Source of the DNA: Fibrobacterota bacterium
GTDB lineage: Bacteria > Fibrobacterota > Chitinivibrionia > Chitinivibrionales > Chitinispirillaceae
Assembly (NCBI GenBank): GCA_023436145.1
Contig: JAEZKP010000047.1
Span: 62,001 to 126,000 of the forward strand
Length of the DNA: 64,000 nt
Reading direction: 5' to 3'
Numbering within the stretch: the first letter of the stretch is position 1; each line of letters begins with the position of its first letter. This document shows positions 42,536-51,485 of the stretch, piece by piece. The translations under genes were made by a program, and so were the position numbers. A model generated the notes under the pieces. The model was not told the DNA's origin. It searched no databases and saw nothing but the letters and a program-made list of their open reading frames with translations.

Positions 42536-43696
42536 TTAAACTGTTCCAAAAGCATTTTCCAGATCTGCAATCAGATCATCTTTATCTTCGATTCCAACAG
42601 AGATTCTTATCAGATTATCACTGATCCCCACTTTTCTTCTACTCTCTTCAGGAATCGAAGCATGTGTCATGATAGCCGGATGCTCAATAAGACTTTCTAC
42701 TCCTCCAAGACTTTCAGCAAGAGAAAACAATTTGCAATGCTCCAGAAATCTTCTGGACTCATCAACTCCACCTTTCAGAAAGAAAGTAATCATACCACCC
42801 GGTAAGGTCATCTGTTTTGAAGCCAGTTTAAAATCGGGATGGGAAGGCAATCCAGGATAAATGACTTTTTCAACCTTCTGGTTTTTTTCAAGATATTGTG
42901 CAATTGCCAGCGCGTTTTTTGAATGTGCTTCCATTCTGATTGACAATGTTTTAATACCTCTGAGGACCATGAAAGAATCAAAAGGTGATAAAATCGAACC
43001 AATAGCATTGTGCAAAAATGCCAGTTTGTCTGAAATTTCATTTTGTTCTCTGACAACCGCCACTCCTGCTACAACATCAGAATGACCATTAAGGTATTTT
43101 GTTGCAGAATGCACTACAATATCAAACCCATAAAGAAGCGGTTTCTGGATATAGGGAGTGGCAAATGTATTATCGCATACACTGATAATTTTATTTTTTC
43201 TGGCAATAGATGCTATTTTCTCCAGATCAACAATTCTAAGAAGTGGATTTGTCGGTGTTTCAACCCAGATCAATCTGGTATTACTTCTAATAGCTTTTTG
43301 CACTTCATCTGAATCTCTGAAATCAATAAATGTGGTTTCGATACCGGCAGAAATGTTCCTGACTTTCTGAAACAAACGGTATGAACCTCCATACAGATCA
43401 CTTATTGCCAGTATATGAGAACCATGTGGCAGCAATTCCAGAATCGTTGATGATGCGGCGAGTCCGGAAGAAAAAGCGTATCCACGCTTCCCCATCTCAA
43501 GATCTGCGATGCACTGCTCCAAAGCTTTTCTAGTTGGATTTCCAGACCGTGAATATTCGTATCCTTTGTTTAAACCAGGGCTTGGCTGAACAAAAGTTGA
43601 GGTTGCAAATATCGGAGTAACTACTGCTCCTGTCCCGGTTTCCGGTTCCTGTCCACTATGGATTGCTTTTGTGGAAAACCCGTATTCTATAGCCAT
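42536..43696 (-). CDS. Cystathionine gamma-lyase/gamma-synthase family PLP enzyme, copy 3
   Basis: 386 residues with PLP lysine K200 in H-S-A-T-K-Y-L-N-G-H-S-D, F-S-T-K-A-I-H-S-G-Q-E-P-E-T-G at the N-terminus, Y-S-R-S-G-N-P-T-R, D-L-Y-G-G-S-Y-R-L-F, E-T-P-T-N-P-L and S-L-G-G-V-E-S-L-I-E-H-P. The H-P ending of that motif and the direct coupling behind cystathionine beta-synthase (stop and start adjoin) point to the lyase step of reverse transsulfuration, giving cysteine from cystathionine (MccB-like). Confidence 0.87.
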   Translation of the reverse strand: MAIEYGFSTKAIHSGQEPETGTGAVVTPIFATSTFVQPSPGLNKGYEYSRSGNPTRKALEQCIADLEMGKRGYAFSSGLAASSTILELLPHGSHILAISDLYGGSYRLFQKVRNISAGIETTFIDFRDSDEVQKAIRSNTRLIWVETPTNPLLRIVDLEKIASIARKNKIISVCDNTFATPYIQKPLLYGFDIVVHSATKYLNGHSDVVAGVAVVREQNEISDKLAFLHNAIGSILSPFDSFMVLRGIKTLSIRMEAHSKNALAIAQYLEKNQKVEKVIYPGLPSHPDFKLASKQMTLPGGMITFFLKGGVDESRRFLEHCKLFSLAESLGGVESLIEHPAIMTHASIPEESRRKVGISDNLIRISVGIEDKDDLIADLENAFGTV

Positions 43697-45070
43697 TTAC
43701 TGTCCTTTCATTTGTCGGCGAAGAAAATTTAACAGATCGATTCTTGTAATCAGGCCGTAAAATCGGTTTTCATCGGTGACTATAACAACCAACCCTTTTT
43801 TCAAAATCGAAATCGCTTGTTCGATCGATGCTCTCGGTGTAACAGTTTCCAGAACAGTACTCATACATGTACTGATCTTTTGAACAAATATGTTTTCATT
43901 TGTAGATGTTAAGCTAAACAGAATATCGGATTCATCGATGATTCCAACAATCCTGTCATTATCAAGAACCGGCAATTGTGAAATATCATATAGTTTCATC
44001 CTGGAGTATGCTGTACCTATATTGTCATCAGGTGCTACTGTAACAACAGCCTGTTCCTCATACTTGGCCACAATCAGATCTCTTAAATCTCCAACATTAT
44101 CAGCTGCAATAAGCCCATGATCTGAAAGCCATTGGTCATTGTAAAGTTTTGACAAATATTTATTACCACTATCACAAACAAAAGTCACAATATTTTTAGG
44201 TACTTTTACTTCTTTTGCATAGCGGACTGCTGCAGCAATTAGAACACCCGAAGATGAACCTGCCAGGATTCCTTCCTTAAGAAGTAATGTCCGGCATGTA
44301 TGAAAACTCTCTTCATCATCTACAGCATAAGCCGTCTTTACTAAATCAAAATCTGCCTGTGAAGGAACAAAATCCTCTCCAATACCCTCCACTAACCACG
44401 AACCAGCATTCCCAAGCTTTCCTGATCTGATATACTCGCACAAAACCGACCCGCTGGGATCTGCAAGAACGAATTCCGTCTTTGGTGATACTCTTTTAAA
44501 ATAGGCGCTTAAACCCCCAATGGTTCCACCAGAGCCAACTCCAACCACAATGGTATCTACTTTATGATTCATCTGGTGCCATATCTCCGGGCCGGTTGAC
44601 GTCTCATGAGCAAGCGGATTTGCCGGATTGTTAAACTGGTCAATGTAATAAGAATTGGGAATTTCTTCAGATAATCTTTTAGCTAAATCCTGATAATATT
44701 CAGGGTGCCCCTTTTCAACATCCGAGCGGGTCATTACGATTTTAACACCCAAAGCCTTAAGATGTCTGATTTTCTCACGGCTCATCTTATCAGGGATAAC
44801 AAGTAACAACTTATAACCTTTTTTTGCAGCAACAAGAGCCAACCCTAAACCAGTATTGCCCGCAGTTGCTTCAATCAATGTGTATCCGGGTTTTATAAGG
44901 CCTTTTTTTTCCGCCTGTTCTATCATTGATACACCAATGCGATCCTTTATTGAACCACCCGGGTTCTGATTCTCGAGTTTCAAAAATAACCGGCTTGGTG
45001 CAATGTCAAAACATTTTATTTCAAGAATGGGAGTGTTACCAATCAGTTCAAGTGTGTCTTTATAAACCAT
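43697..45070 (-). CDS. Cystathionine beta-synthase with CBS regulatory pair
   Basis: 457 residues. Residues 1-320 form the CysK-fold PLP domain (K42 in G-G-S-I-K-D-R-I-G, E-A-T-A-G-N-T-G-L-G, G-V-G-S-G-G-T-I-G-G). Residues about 330-455 form two CBS motifs (V-A-P-D-D-N-I-G-T-A-Y-S-R-M, then V-T-P-R-A-S-I-E-Q-A-I-S-I-L), a Bateman module that in human CBS binds S-adenosylmethionine. The enzyme condenses homocysteine (or thiol) with serine or an activated serine. Together with the downstream lyase it makes the reverse transsulfuration pair, under a sulfur-type promoter. Confidence 0.9.
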   Translation of the reverse strand: MVYKDTLELIGNTPILEIKCFDIAPSRLFLKLENQNPGGSIKDRIGVSMIEQAEKKGLIKPGYTLIEATAGNTGLGLALVAAKKGYKLLLVIPDKMSREKIRHLKALGVKIVMTRSDVEKGHPEYYQDLAKRLSEEIPNSYYIDQFNNPANPLAHETSTGPEIWHQMNHKVDTIVVGVGSGGTIGGLSAYFKRVSPKTEFVLADPSGSVLCEYIRSGKLGNAGSWLVEGIGEDFVPSQADFDLVKTAYAVDDEESFHTCRTLLLKEGILAGSSSGVLIAAAVRYAKEVKVPKNIVTFVCDSGNKYLSKLYNDQWLSDHGLIAADNVGDLRDLIVAKYEEQAVVTVAPDDNIGTAYSRMKLYDISQLPVLDNDRIVGIIDESDILFSLTSTNENIFVQKISTCMSTVLETVTPRASIEQAISILKKGLVVIVTDENRFYGLITRIDLLNFLRRQMKGQ

Positions 45071-45301
45071 TACTTACCTCGATAGCTATAATGTTCTAAG
45101 CCCAATCACAATTCTGCTGTAAAGTTTCCCGATTGACACTATGACAAATGTGCAGGAAGCTGTCCGTCATTAACCTCATCAGAATATTCCCAGCACCAAT
45201 CTCAGTATTGATACCTGTTTACTATAGCAGTTTTACAAAGCATCCCACCATCCAGGCAGAAATTTTCAAGTTACTAAGGCATCGATTGTACTTACAGCCT
45301 T

Positions 45302-45364
45302 AATATAAGTATTCCTACCGATTTGATCAAGATTTATTTAATTTTGTTTATAAATTTGATGAAC
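45302..45364 (-). promoter_or_regulatory. Sulfur-type promoter/operator before the CBS operon
   Basis: Minus-strand TTGATC (45330-45325), 17 bases containing GGTAGGAATA, TATATT (45307-45302). Upstream lies GTTTATAAATTTGATGAAC on the plus strand (45346-45364), the operator word also found before sbp and the first gamma-synthase. About 57 bases (45301-45359) are nearly identical to 51799-51856 upstream of yezD. It is also the only such element facing the nitrogenase-like genes, 770 bases away, with a weak plus-strand -10 (TATTTA). Confidence 0.7.
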
Positions 45365-46134
45365 TATCGTTTTTTTTAGTTCTGAGGGTATTTGAGGTCG
45401 TGAGGTCATCTTTCTGATTTTCAGATAATAATCAATCACTTACAGAGATAAAAAAAAGAAATACCGAGATCACCAGGTAAACCAGAAACTGATAGAGACA
45501 TTTCCAGCTGTTTTGCAAGAAACCCCTTTGTTTTAATATCGCAGAGCCAGGGAAAAATTTCTCGCAATCTATCTTGATCATACCGATAGGTTTAATTATA
45601 TTTGAATAGGATAGCTTTTTTACTATACAATGAAAAAAAGCTGTGTTCAGATAAGACATTTCTGCATCAGTATTGCTTGTTTGCTTTAAAGAATCAGACA
45701 AAGATTTGAACAAGTCAACTGTATGCAGATAAAAGAACCAAAAGGGACAACCTCACACATTATTTACATTACTGCAATGTTAACCAGACATCTGGAAACA
45801 TTCTCAGATTTTCGAAAGCAGAGAATCATACAATGGGAATTTTTCCGAATGTCTCTTCAAATTTGTTTTTCTTATTCCCGGTAATTTTTCCAGACCTATT
45901 CAATACCAGGCTGTTCAGTTTTCTTGAGCGTAAGAAAACAAACAGTCACCCACATGTCAACTTTAATCATGCAACAGGATTTCTTCATTCAGTTAAAAAA
46001 AACAGCCATTTTCAATCCACGCATCTTACATATAAATATGGAATAAAGAGAATTATATCAAAATTCAACCATATAAAAACCGGTATGCATAAAGCCTCAA
46101 CAAATGTCAAACACTGCAACCAAAGGAGATCCTG
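45365..46134. other. Long spacer before the nitrogenase-like operon
   Basis: No convincing gene in 770 bases. A minus-strand frame around 45432-45750 has protein-like stretches (K-S-L-S-D-S-L-K-Q-T-S-N-T-D-A-E) but no start codon and may be a fossil. The last 110 bases are the nifH-like leader with an AAAGGAG site. I see no sigma54 -24/-12 element (TGGCAC-N5-TTGC). Confidence 0.45.
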
Positions 46135-47010
46135 ATGAGCAGAAAAAAAACAAAACAGATCGCAATTTACGGAAAAGGTGGCATTGGTAAATCAACAACA
46201 ACATCCAACATCAGCGCTGCTTTAGTAGAAGCTGGATACAGGGTGATGCAGATCGGTTGTGATCCTAAAAGCGATTCCACCAATACACTCCGTAATGGAG
46301 AGTATATCCCGTCGGTGCTGGATCTTTTACGCTCCAATGCACAGGTGAACGCTCACGAAGCCATCTTCAAGGGGTTTGGCGGTGTCTTTTGTGTTGAAGC
46401 AGGGGGCCCCCAACCCGGTGTTGGTTGCGCCGGCCGTGGAATCATCACCGCAGTGGAACTATTGAAACAACAGAATGTCTTTGAAGAACTTGACCTGGAT
46501 TACGTTATTTTTGATGTGCTGGGTGATGTAGTCTGCGGTGGTTTTGCCGTACCTATCCGTGAAGGACTGGCAGAACATGTGTTTGCAGTATCATCATCCG
46601 ATTTCATGGCCGTTTATGCAGCTAATAATCTTTTCAAAGGCATACAGAAATATTCCACCGGTGGCGGAGCGTTACTGGGTGGTGTCATTGCCAATTCGAT
46701 AAATACCTCCTTCCATCGCGAAATTATTGATGATTTCGTCACACGCACCAAGACTCAGGTAGTCGAGTATGTTCCACGCTCTCTGACGGTAACCCAATCA
46801 GAGCTTCAGGGCAAAACAACTATTGAGGCTAACCCGGATTCTGAACAGGCAACTATTTACCGCCGTCTGGCCAGAAAAATCGCTGAACACACCCAGTCAA
46901 AAGTTCCCAGCCCGCTCAGTTCAGAAGAATTGCGTGCCTGGTCAGCATCATGGGCAGATCAGTTGATCGAAGTTGAAAAAGCCAGACAGATTGCGGAGAT
47001 TTATGCCTGA
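46135..47010 (+). CDS. NifH-like reductase (MarH type)
   Basis: The ATP-dependent [4Fe-4S] reductase that feeds electrons to a NifDK-like partner. 291 residues: P-loop G-K-G-G-I-G-K-S-T (13-21), G-C-D-P-K-S-D-S-T-N switch I, cluster ligands C98 (G-V-G-C-A-G-R-G) and C134 (D-V-L-G-D-V-V-C-G-G-F-A). Arg101 corresponds to the ADP-ribosylation site of NifH. The sequence is close to true NifH and unlike BchL/ChlL, but it sits beside sulfur genes and a divergent NifDK. Methylthio-alkane reductase MarH of Rhodospirillum rubrum is the best known parallel; without alignment the subgroup is inference. Confidence 0.85.
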   Translation: MSRKKTKQIAIYGKGGIGKSTTTSNISAALVEAGYRVMQIGCDPKSDSTNTLRNGEYIPSVLDLLRSNAQVNAHEAIFKGFGGVFCVEAGGPQPGVGCAGRGIITAVELLKQQNVFEELDLDYVIFDVLGDVVCGGFAVPIREGLAEHVFAVSSSDFMAVYAANNLFKGIQKYSTGGGALLGGVIANSINTSFHREIIDDFVTRTKTQVVEYVPRSLTVTQSELQGKTTIEANPDSEQATIYRRLARKIAEHTQSKVPSPLSSEELRAWSASWADQLIEVEKARQIAEIYA

Positions 47011-47150
47011 TGAGAAATGTTTCTTTACAATCTAAGTTTTTCATTTTTCAAGCCGGTTTACAGAACCTTTGCAATATTATCAGCTCTCTGCTTAGTAATG
47101 ACGATTTGACTTTTTGACATGATATTTTTTCTATCAACACAGGAGAACCT

Positions 47151-48689
47151 ATGCCAATTAATTTGAAAACGACTGTTGTCGAGAGCCGTGAACAACGACT
47201 CGGGACAATCGTAGCCTGGGAAGGCCAGGCTACTGATCTTGCCGAGAAATCCGGATATTCTCGTGGAAATTGTGCATCCGGCTGCAACAGAAAGGCACGT
47301 AAGATCTGTGAACTTCAGGGTCCGTTCACCCAGGGCTCCATATGCAGTGAAATGATGGTGGAGTGTCAAGCCGGAAATGTCCGGGGTGCGGTTACTGTGC
47401 AACATTCACCCATAGGTTGCGGAGCCGGTCAGGTCCTTTACAACTCTTTATATAGAAATGGCCTGTCTGCCAGAGGGCTTCCTGTAGAAAATTTACACCT
47501 GATCAGTACAAATCTGCGTGAAAAGGACATGGTCTATGGTGGAATAGAAAAACTTGAGAATTCAGTCCGTGAGGCTAAAAGACGTCACAATCCACGGGCA
47601 ATTTTTATAGCAACATCCTGCGCTACTGGTATCATTGGTGATGATGTAGATGGGGCTGCCAGCCAATTGGAACAGGAGCTGGGAATCCCTGTAATTCCGC
47701 TACATTGCGAAGGATTCAAGTCCAAACACTGGAGCACAGGTTTTGATGCCACTCAACATGGTATAATTCGTCAATTGGTCCGCCGCAATCCAAAGAAACA
47801 GAAGGACCTGGTTAATGTCATTAACCTCTGGGGTTCTGATGTATTCACTCCAATGTTGAAGGAATTAGGATTAAGGGTAAACTATGTCGTAGATATGGCC
47901 ACTGTAGAAGATCTGGAACAGCTCTCCGAAGCTGCTGCAACAGTAAGCCATTGTTATACACTTGCAACCTATATGGCACAAGCCCTGGAACAGGAATTCG
48001 GTGTACCTGAAATTAAAGCACCTCAACCTTATGGAATTATTGGCACCGATACCTGGCTTAGAGAACTGGCGAAAGTCACTCATCGCGAAAAGCTGGCGGA
48101 GGTTTACATCGCAAAAGAACACGCACGAATAGCTCCCAGACTTGAGCAGCTGCGGGAAAAGCTAAAAGGAGTGAAAGGTTTTATCGCTACTGGTTCAGCT
48201 TATGCACACGCAATAATTGGAGTACTGCGTGAACTCAATGTCGAAGTAGATACTTCACTGCTGTTCCACCACGATCCAGTCTATGATTCACAGGATCCCA
48301 AACAGGATTCATTAGCTCATCTGGTAGACAATTACGGAGATGTCAATATTGCCATAGGCAATCGGCAGCAGTACCAGTTTTATGCTTTATTGAAACGGGT
48401 AAAACCCGATTTCATCATCATCCGCCACAACGGTCTGGCCCCACTGGCCTCCAAGCTGGGCATTCCGTCAATTCCGCTTGGAGACGAACACCACCCATTG
48501 GGTTATCAGGGCATTCTTAACTTAGGCGAATCTATTCTTGACGTACTGGCACAGAAAAAATTCCATCAGGATCTGGCCGCTCATGCTGAACTTCCCTATA
48601 GCGATTGGTGGTTGGCACAAAAAGATCCCTATATATTTGCTCGTGATAAAAATTTGCTCACAGAATCAGTTTTGACTAATAAGGAGTAA
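47151..48689 (+). CDS. NifD-like catalytic subunit (MarD type)
   Basis: 512 residues, NifD fold. P-cluster ligands are C65 (Q-G-S-I-C-S-E), C90 (H-S-P-I-G-C-G-A-G) and C157 (A-T-S-C-A-T-G-I-I-G-D-D). C268 in V-S-H-C-Y-T-L-A-T-Y-M matches NifD Cys275, the cofactor thiolate. The region of the cofactor histidine (NifD His442) is changed: after G-I-P the sequence runs S-I-P-L-G-D-E-H-H-P-L-G-Y-Q-G, so either H447/H448 serves or the site differs. Three extra cysteines (C41, C45, C53) lie before the P-cluster domain. Expected to hold an active-site metallocluster and reduce a substrate other than N2, plausibly a C-S bond. Confidence 0.82.
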   Translation: MPINLKTTVVESREQRLGTIVAWEGQATDLAEKSGYSRGNCASGCNRKARKICELQGPFTQGSICSEMMVECQAGNVRGAVTVQHSPIGCGAGQVLYNSLYRNGLSARGLPVENLHLISTNLREKDMVYGGIEKLENSVREAKRRHNPRAIFIATSCATGIIGDDVDGAASQLEQELGIPVIPLHCEGFKSKHWSTGFDATQHGIIRQLVRRNPKKQKDLVNVINLWGSDVFTPMLKELGLRVNYVVDMATVEDLEQLSEAAATVSHCYTLATYMAQALEQEFGVPEIKAPQPYGIIGTDTWLRELAKVTHREKLAEVYIAKEHARIAPRLEQLREKLKGVKGFIATGSAYAHAIIGVLRELNVEVDTSLLFHHDPVYDSQDPKQDSLAHLVDNYGDVNIAIGNRQQYQFYALLKRVKPDFIIIRHNGLAPLASKLGIPSIPLGDEHHPLGYQGILNLGESILDVLAQKKFHQDLAAHAELPYSDWWLAQKDPYIFARDKNLLTESVLTNKE

Positions 48690-48691
48690 GT

Positions 48692-50062
48692 ATGCCTGCA
48701 GCAATAAATAATGAGATTCAAAAGGATGAAAAGCCTAATTCTATTGAACAGATCCGTTATGGCTGCTCAATCGCAGCTATGCACAGTGTATCGGCCATTC
48801 CCCATGTCATCCCGATCACCCATTGCGGTCCTGGATGTGCCGATAAGCAGTTCATGAACATCAATTTCTATAACGGTTTTCAGGGTGGCGGTTACGGTGG
48901 TGGTGCAGTAGTTCCAAGTACTAATGCCACTGAACGTGAAGTGGTGTTCGGAGGTGCTGATCGACTGAGTGAACTGATAATATCTTCACGTAAAATACTG
49001 AAAGCCGACCTGTTTGTTGTCCTTACCGGTTGCATCCCGGATCTGGTTGGAGATGACGTCGGAGCGGTTGTATCAAAGTTCAAAGATGATGGTGGGATTC
49101 CTGTAATCTATGCAGAGACCGGTGGTTTCCGTGGTAATAACTTTAACGGTCACGAAATCGTAACCAGATCTATCATAGATCAATATGTGGGTGATTATAA
49201 TGGTATCCGTCAAAACAACCTTGTTAATCTCTGGTCGCTTCTACCCTATCATAATACCTTCTGGAGAGGAGACCTGTCTGAGATAAAACGGCTACTGGAA
49301 GGTATCGGACTGGAAGTCAATATCCTGTATGGTCATGAGTCCAATGGCGTTTCGGATTGGAAACGGATTCCCAGGGCCGCATTCAATCTGGTCCTTTCTC
49401 CGTGGCTGGGTCTGGCCACCGCCCAACACCTTGAACAGAAATATGGCCAGTCATATCTTCACATTCCAGTAATTCCAATCGGAGCCCAGCAGACAAGTGA
49501 TTTTTTGCGTCGTGTGGGAGAATACGCACGAATTGACAAATCAACAGTGGAATCATTTATTCACAAAGAAGAAAAGCTCTATTACAGCTATCTACAGGAT
49601 TTTTCCGAGTTCTATTCGGAATACTGGTGGGGACTACCAGCTAAATTTGCCGTTTTAGGGGATAGTGCTTACAATCTTGCTCTGACTAAATTTTTGGTTA
49701 ATCAACTTGGTCTTATACCGGTAAAACAAATCGTTACCGAAAACCCGCCTGATGAAGTACGCACCATCATCAGTGAGCAATTTCGTAACATTTCTCATGA
49801 TGTTTCAATCGAAGTTGAATACGAAGAAGACAGTTATGTTATCCACCAGAAACTCAGGTCAACCGACTTTGGTCACAAACCACCTATCATCTTTGGTACT
49901 ACCTGGGAAAGAGATGTAGCTAAAGAACTCAAAGGTGCAATTGTCGAGGTGGGCTTCCCTACTTCTTATGAGGTGGTTATAAATCGCAGCTATATCGGAT
50001 ACCGTGGGGCGTTGACCCTGCTGGAAAAAATCTACTCCACAATTGTAAGCGCAAGCGCCTGA
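48692..50062 (+). CDS. NifK-like subunit (MarK type)
   Basis: 456 residues, shorter than NifK (about 520). The three beta P-cluster ligands are kept: C25 (R-Y-G-C-S-I-A), C49 (T-H-C-G-P-G-C-A) and C113 (V-L-T-G-C-I-P-D-L-V-G-D-D). The N-terminal extension of NifK is missing, as in nitrogenase-like families. Starts 2 bases after the nifD-like stop behind AAGGAG; ends 7 bases before the nifB-like ATG. Forms the heterotetramer with the NifD-like subunit. Confidence 0.82.
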   Translation: MPAAINNEIQKDEKPNSIEQIRYGCSIAAMHSVSAIPHVIPITHCGPGCADKQFMNINFYNGFQGGGYGGGAVVPSTNATEREVVFGGADRLSELIISSRKILKADLFVVLTGCIPDLVGDDVGAVVSKFKDDGGIPVIYAETGGFRGNNFNGHEIVTRSIIDQYVGDYNGIRQNNLVNLWSLLPYHNTFWRGDLSEIKRLLEGIGLEVNILYGHESNGVSDWKRIPRAAFNLVLSPWLGLATAQHLEQKYGQSYLHIPVIPIGAQQTSDFLRRVGEYARIDKSTVESFIHKEEKLYYSYLQDFSEFYSEYWWGLPAKFAVLGDSAYNLALTKFLVNQLGLIPVKQIVTENPPDEVRTIISEQFRNISHDVSIEVEYEEDSYVIHQKLRSTDFGHKPPIIFGTTWERDVAKELKGAIVEVGFPTSYEVVINRSYIGYRGALTLLEKIYSTIVSASA

Positions 50063-50069
50063 GGTGTGT

Positions 50070-50903
50070 ATGGTAGAATCAACCGTTCTTTCTGGAAAAC
50101 ATCCCTGTTTTGATCCGGAGGCAAGGCATGCACATGCACGTATTCATTTACCGGTAGCTCCACGATGCAATGTTCAGTGCAATTTTTGCAATCGTCTGTT
50201 CTCATGTGCAAACGAAAGCCGTCCCGGTGTCTCATCCTCGGTAATTTCACCTAAACAAGCACTTAAAAGACTCGAGTCTGCACTCCAGTCCTCAATTCCA
50301 ATTTCCGTTGCCGGAATCGCAGGTCCCGGAGATGCCTTTGCAAACGTGGAGGAAACGCTCGAAACTTTGCGTCTGATTCATGAACACTTCCCTGAGATCC
50401 TGCTTTGTGTCTCAACCAATGGGGTGAATATCGCACCATATGTTGATGTCCTTGAAGATCTGGGAGTCTCACATCTGACTGTAACGGTGAATGCTATTGA
50501 TGCAGAAACTGCTGCCAGGCTTTATGCCTGGGTGTGTGTGGAAGGAGAAACTATAAGAGGTTTGGAAGCCGGTCAGGTTCTGGTTGATCGGCAAAAAACG
50601 GCACTGCATGCTATTACCACCCATTCTTTCATACTTAAAGTCAACACTGTCGTCGTACCGGGAGTCAATATGGATCAAGTTCCTGTCATTGCAAAAACAG
50701 TAGCTGACTGGGGTGCAGACCTTCACAACTGCATCCCCATGATCCCGGTAACCGCAACACCATTTGCAGAAATCAAAGAACCTCTTTCAGAGGAGATGCA
50801 AAGAATCCAGGCACTGGCAGGAGCCTATATACCACAGATGTTTCATTGTAACCGTTGTCGTGCGGATGCCTGCGGCTTTCTCACGGAAAAAGGAATGCAA
50901 TGA
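50070..50903 (+). CDS. NifB-like radical SAM cofactor assembly protein
   Basis: 277 residues. R-H-A-H-A-R-I-H-L-P-V-A-P-R-C-N-V-Q-C is the NifB signature, with radical SAM cysteines C33, C37 and C40; H-P-C-F at the N-terminus and C-N-R-C-R-A-D-A-C-G near the end supply further cluster ligands. NifB builds the carbide-centred [Fe8S9C] precursor (NifB-co) of nitrogenase cofactors. The C-terminal NifX-like domain of some NifBs is absent, and a separate NifX-like gene follows. No nifE/nifN scaffold is in the window, so the precursor may be used directly by the DK-like complex. I start at ATG 50070, four bases after GAGGTG. Confidence 0.85.
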   Translation: MVESTVLSGKHPCFDPEARHAHARIHLPVAPRCNVQCNFCNRLFSCANESRPGVSSSVISPKQALKRLESALQSSIPISVAGIAGPGDAFANVEETLETLRLIHEHFPEILLCVSTNGVNIAPYVDVLEDLGVSHLTVTVNAIDAETAARLYAWVCVEGETIRGLEAGQVLVDRQKTALHAITTHSFILKVNTVVVPGVNMDQVPVIAKTVADWGADLHNCIPMIPVTATPFAEIKEPLSEEMQRIQALAGAYIPQMFHCNRCRADACGFLTEKGMQ

Positions 50904-51025
50904 ATCAATTTATTCGCATTCTCATTCATATTATTAATTTTAAAAATTTTACAAAGGAGTATACATTGTAAAAAATCAGTTTATTTCTTTTATACTGAAT
51001 CTGACAAAAAATCCAGCTGTCACAG

Positions 51026-51055
51026 GGTGAATTTATATCAAGTCGGAAATTCACC
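51026..51055 (+). other. Hairpin in the leader of the nifX-like gene
   Basis: GGTGAATTT / AAATTCACC, a perfect 9-base stem with a 12-base loop, 31 bases before the ATG at 51087. There is no U-tract. It may be a structured leader that sets expression of the NifX-like protein relative to the enzyme genes. Confidence 0.45.
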
Positions 51056-51086
51056 TCAGTGGCGGAAAAAAAAGGAAAGGAAGCAT

Positions 51087-51485
51087 ATGACATTATCATC
51101 AAACCGGCTGAAATCCAGTGAAACAGCCAATCTTCGTGTCGCAGTTGCCAGTTCTTCAGGTGCAACTATAGATCAACACTTCGCCACTTCGCTATCTTTC
51201 TTTATTTATGAGTTTGATGGAAAAAACTGGGCACTCGTTGAAATGCGTCAAAATCCAAAGCAAGCCTGTGCCTGCATCGATGGGGCAAGTCCTCATTCTT
51301 TCGATTCTATTACGGAGTTGATTGCAGACTGTTGTTTTGTAATTGCATCAAGAATAGGCCCGGCAGCTGCAGTTTCCCTGCTTAAAAAAGGAATTCGCGC
51401 CCATATAGCTTCCGGTCAGATAACCATAGCGCTTGAGGAATTCCAGAAGACATCAAAGTTCCAGCACCCACTTTACAGAAAGTAA
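51087..51485 (+). CDS. NifX/NafY-like cofactor carrier (dinitrogenase iron-molybdenum cofactor family)
   Basis: 132 residues from ATG 51087 behind GGAAAGGAAG. R-V-A-V-A-S-S-S-G-A-T-I-D-Q-H-F-A is the family start (usually D-x-H-F-G), then F-F-I-Y-E-F, E-M-R-Q-N-P-K-Q-A-C-A-C and a late G-I-R-A-H. Such proteins bind NifB-co or FeMo-co during transfer. The extra cysteines (C-A-C, D-C-C) may add metal binding. Located 183 bases after the nifB-like gene, same strand. Supports assembly of a real complex cofactor rather than a simple 4Fe-4S reductase. Confidence 0.78.
   Translation: MTLSSNRLKSSETANLRVAVASSSGATIDQHFATSLSFFIYEFDGKNWALVEMRQNPKQACACIDGASPHSFDSITELIADCCFVIASRIGPAAAVSLLKKGIRAHIASGQITIALEEFQKTSKFQHPLYRK

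Noticed and set aside
45432..45713. 93-codon minus-strand frame
   Set aside because: Only a TTG start without a ribosome site; no family resemblance. Possibly a fossil.
46135..50062. Protochlorophyllide or F430 (Cfb) nitrogenase-like reductase
   Set aside because: The DK subunits keep all six P-cluster cysteines and a NifB-like gene is present, which those families do not need; no tetrapyrrole genes are nearby.
46135..50903. Classical nitrogen-fixation cluster
   Set aside because: No nifE/nifN, nifV, nifA or sigma54 promoter is seen, NifK lacks its N-terminal extension, the cofactor His context is changed and all neighbours are sulfur genes.
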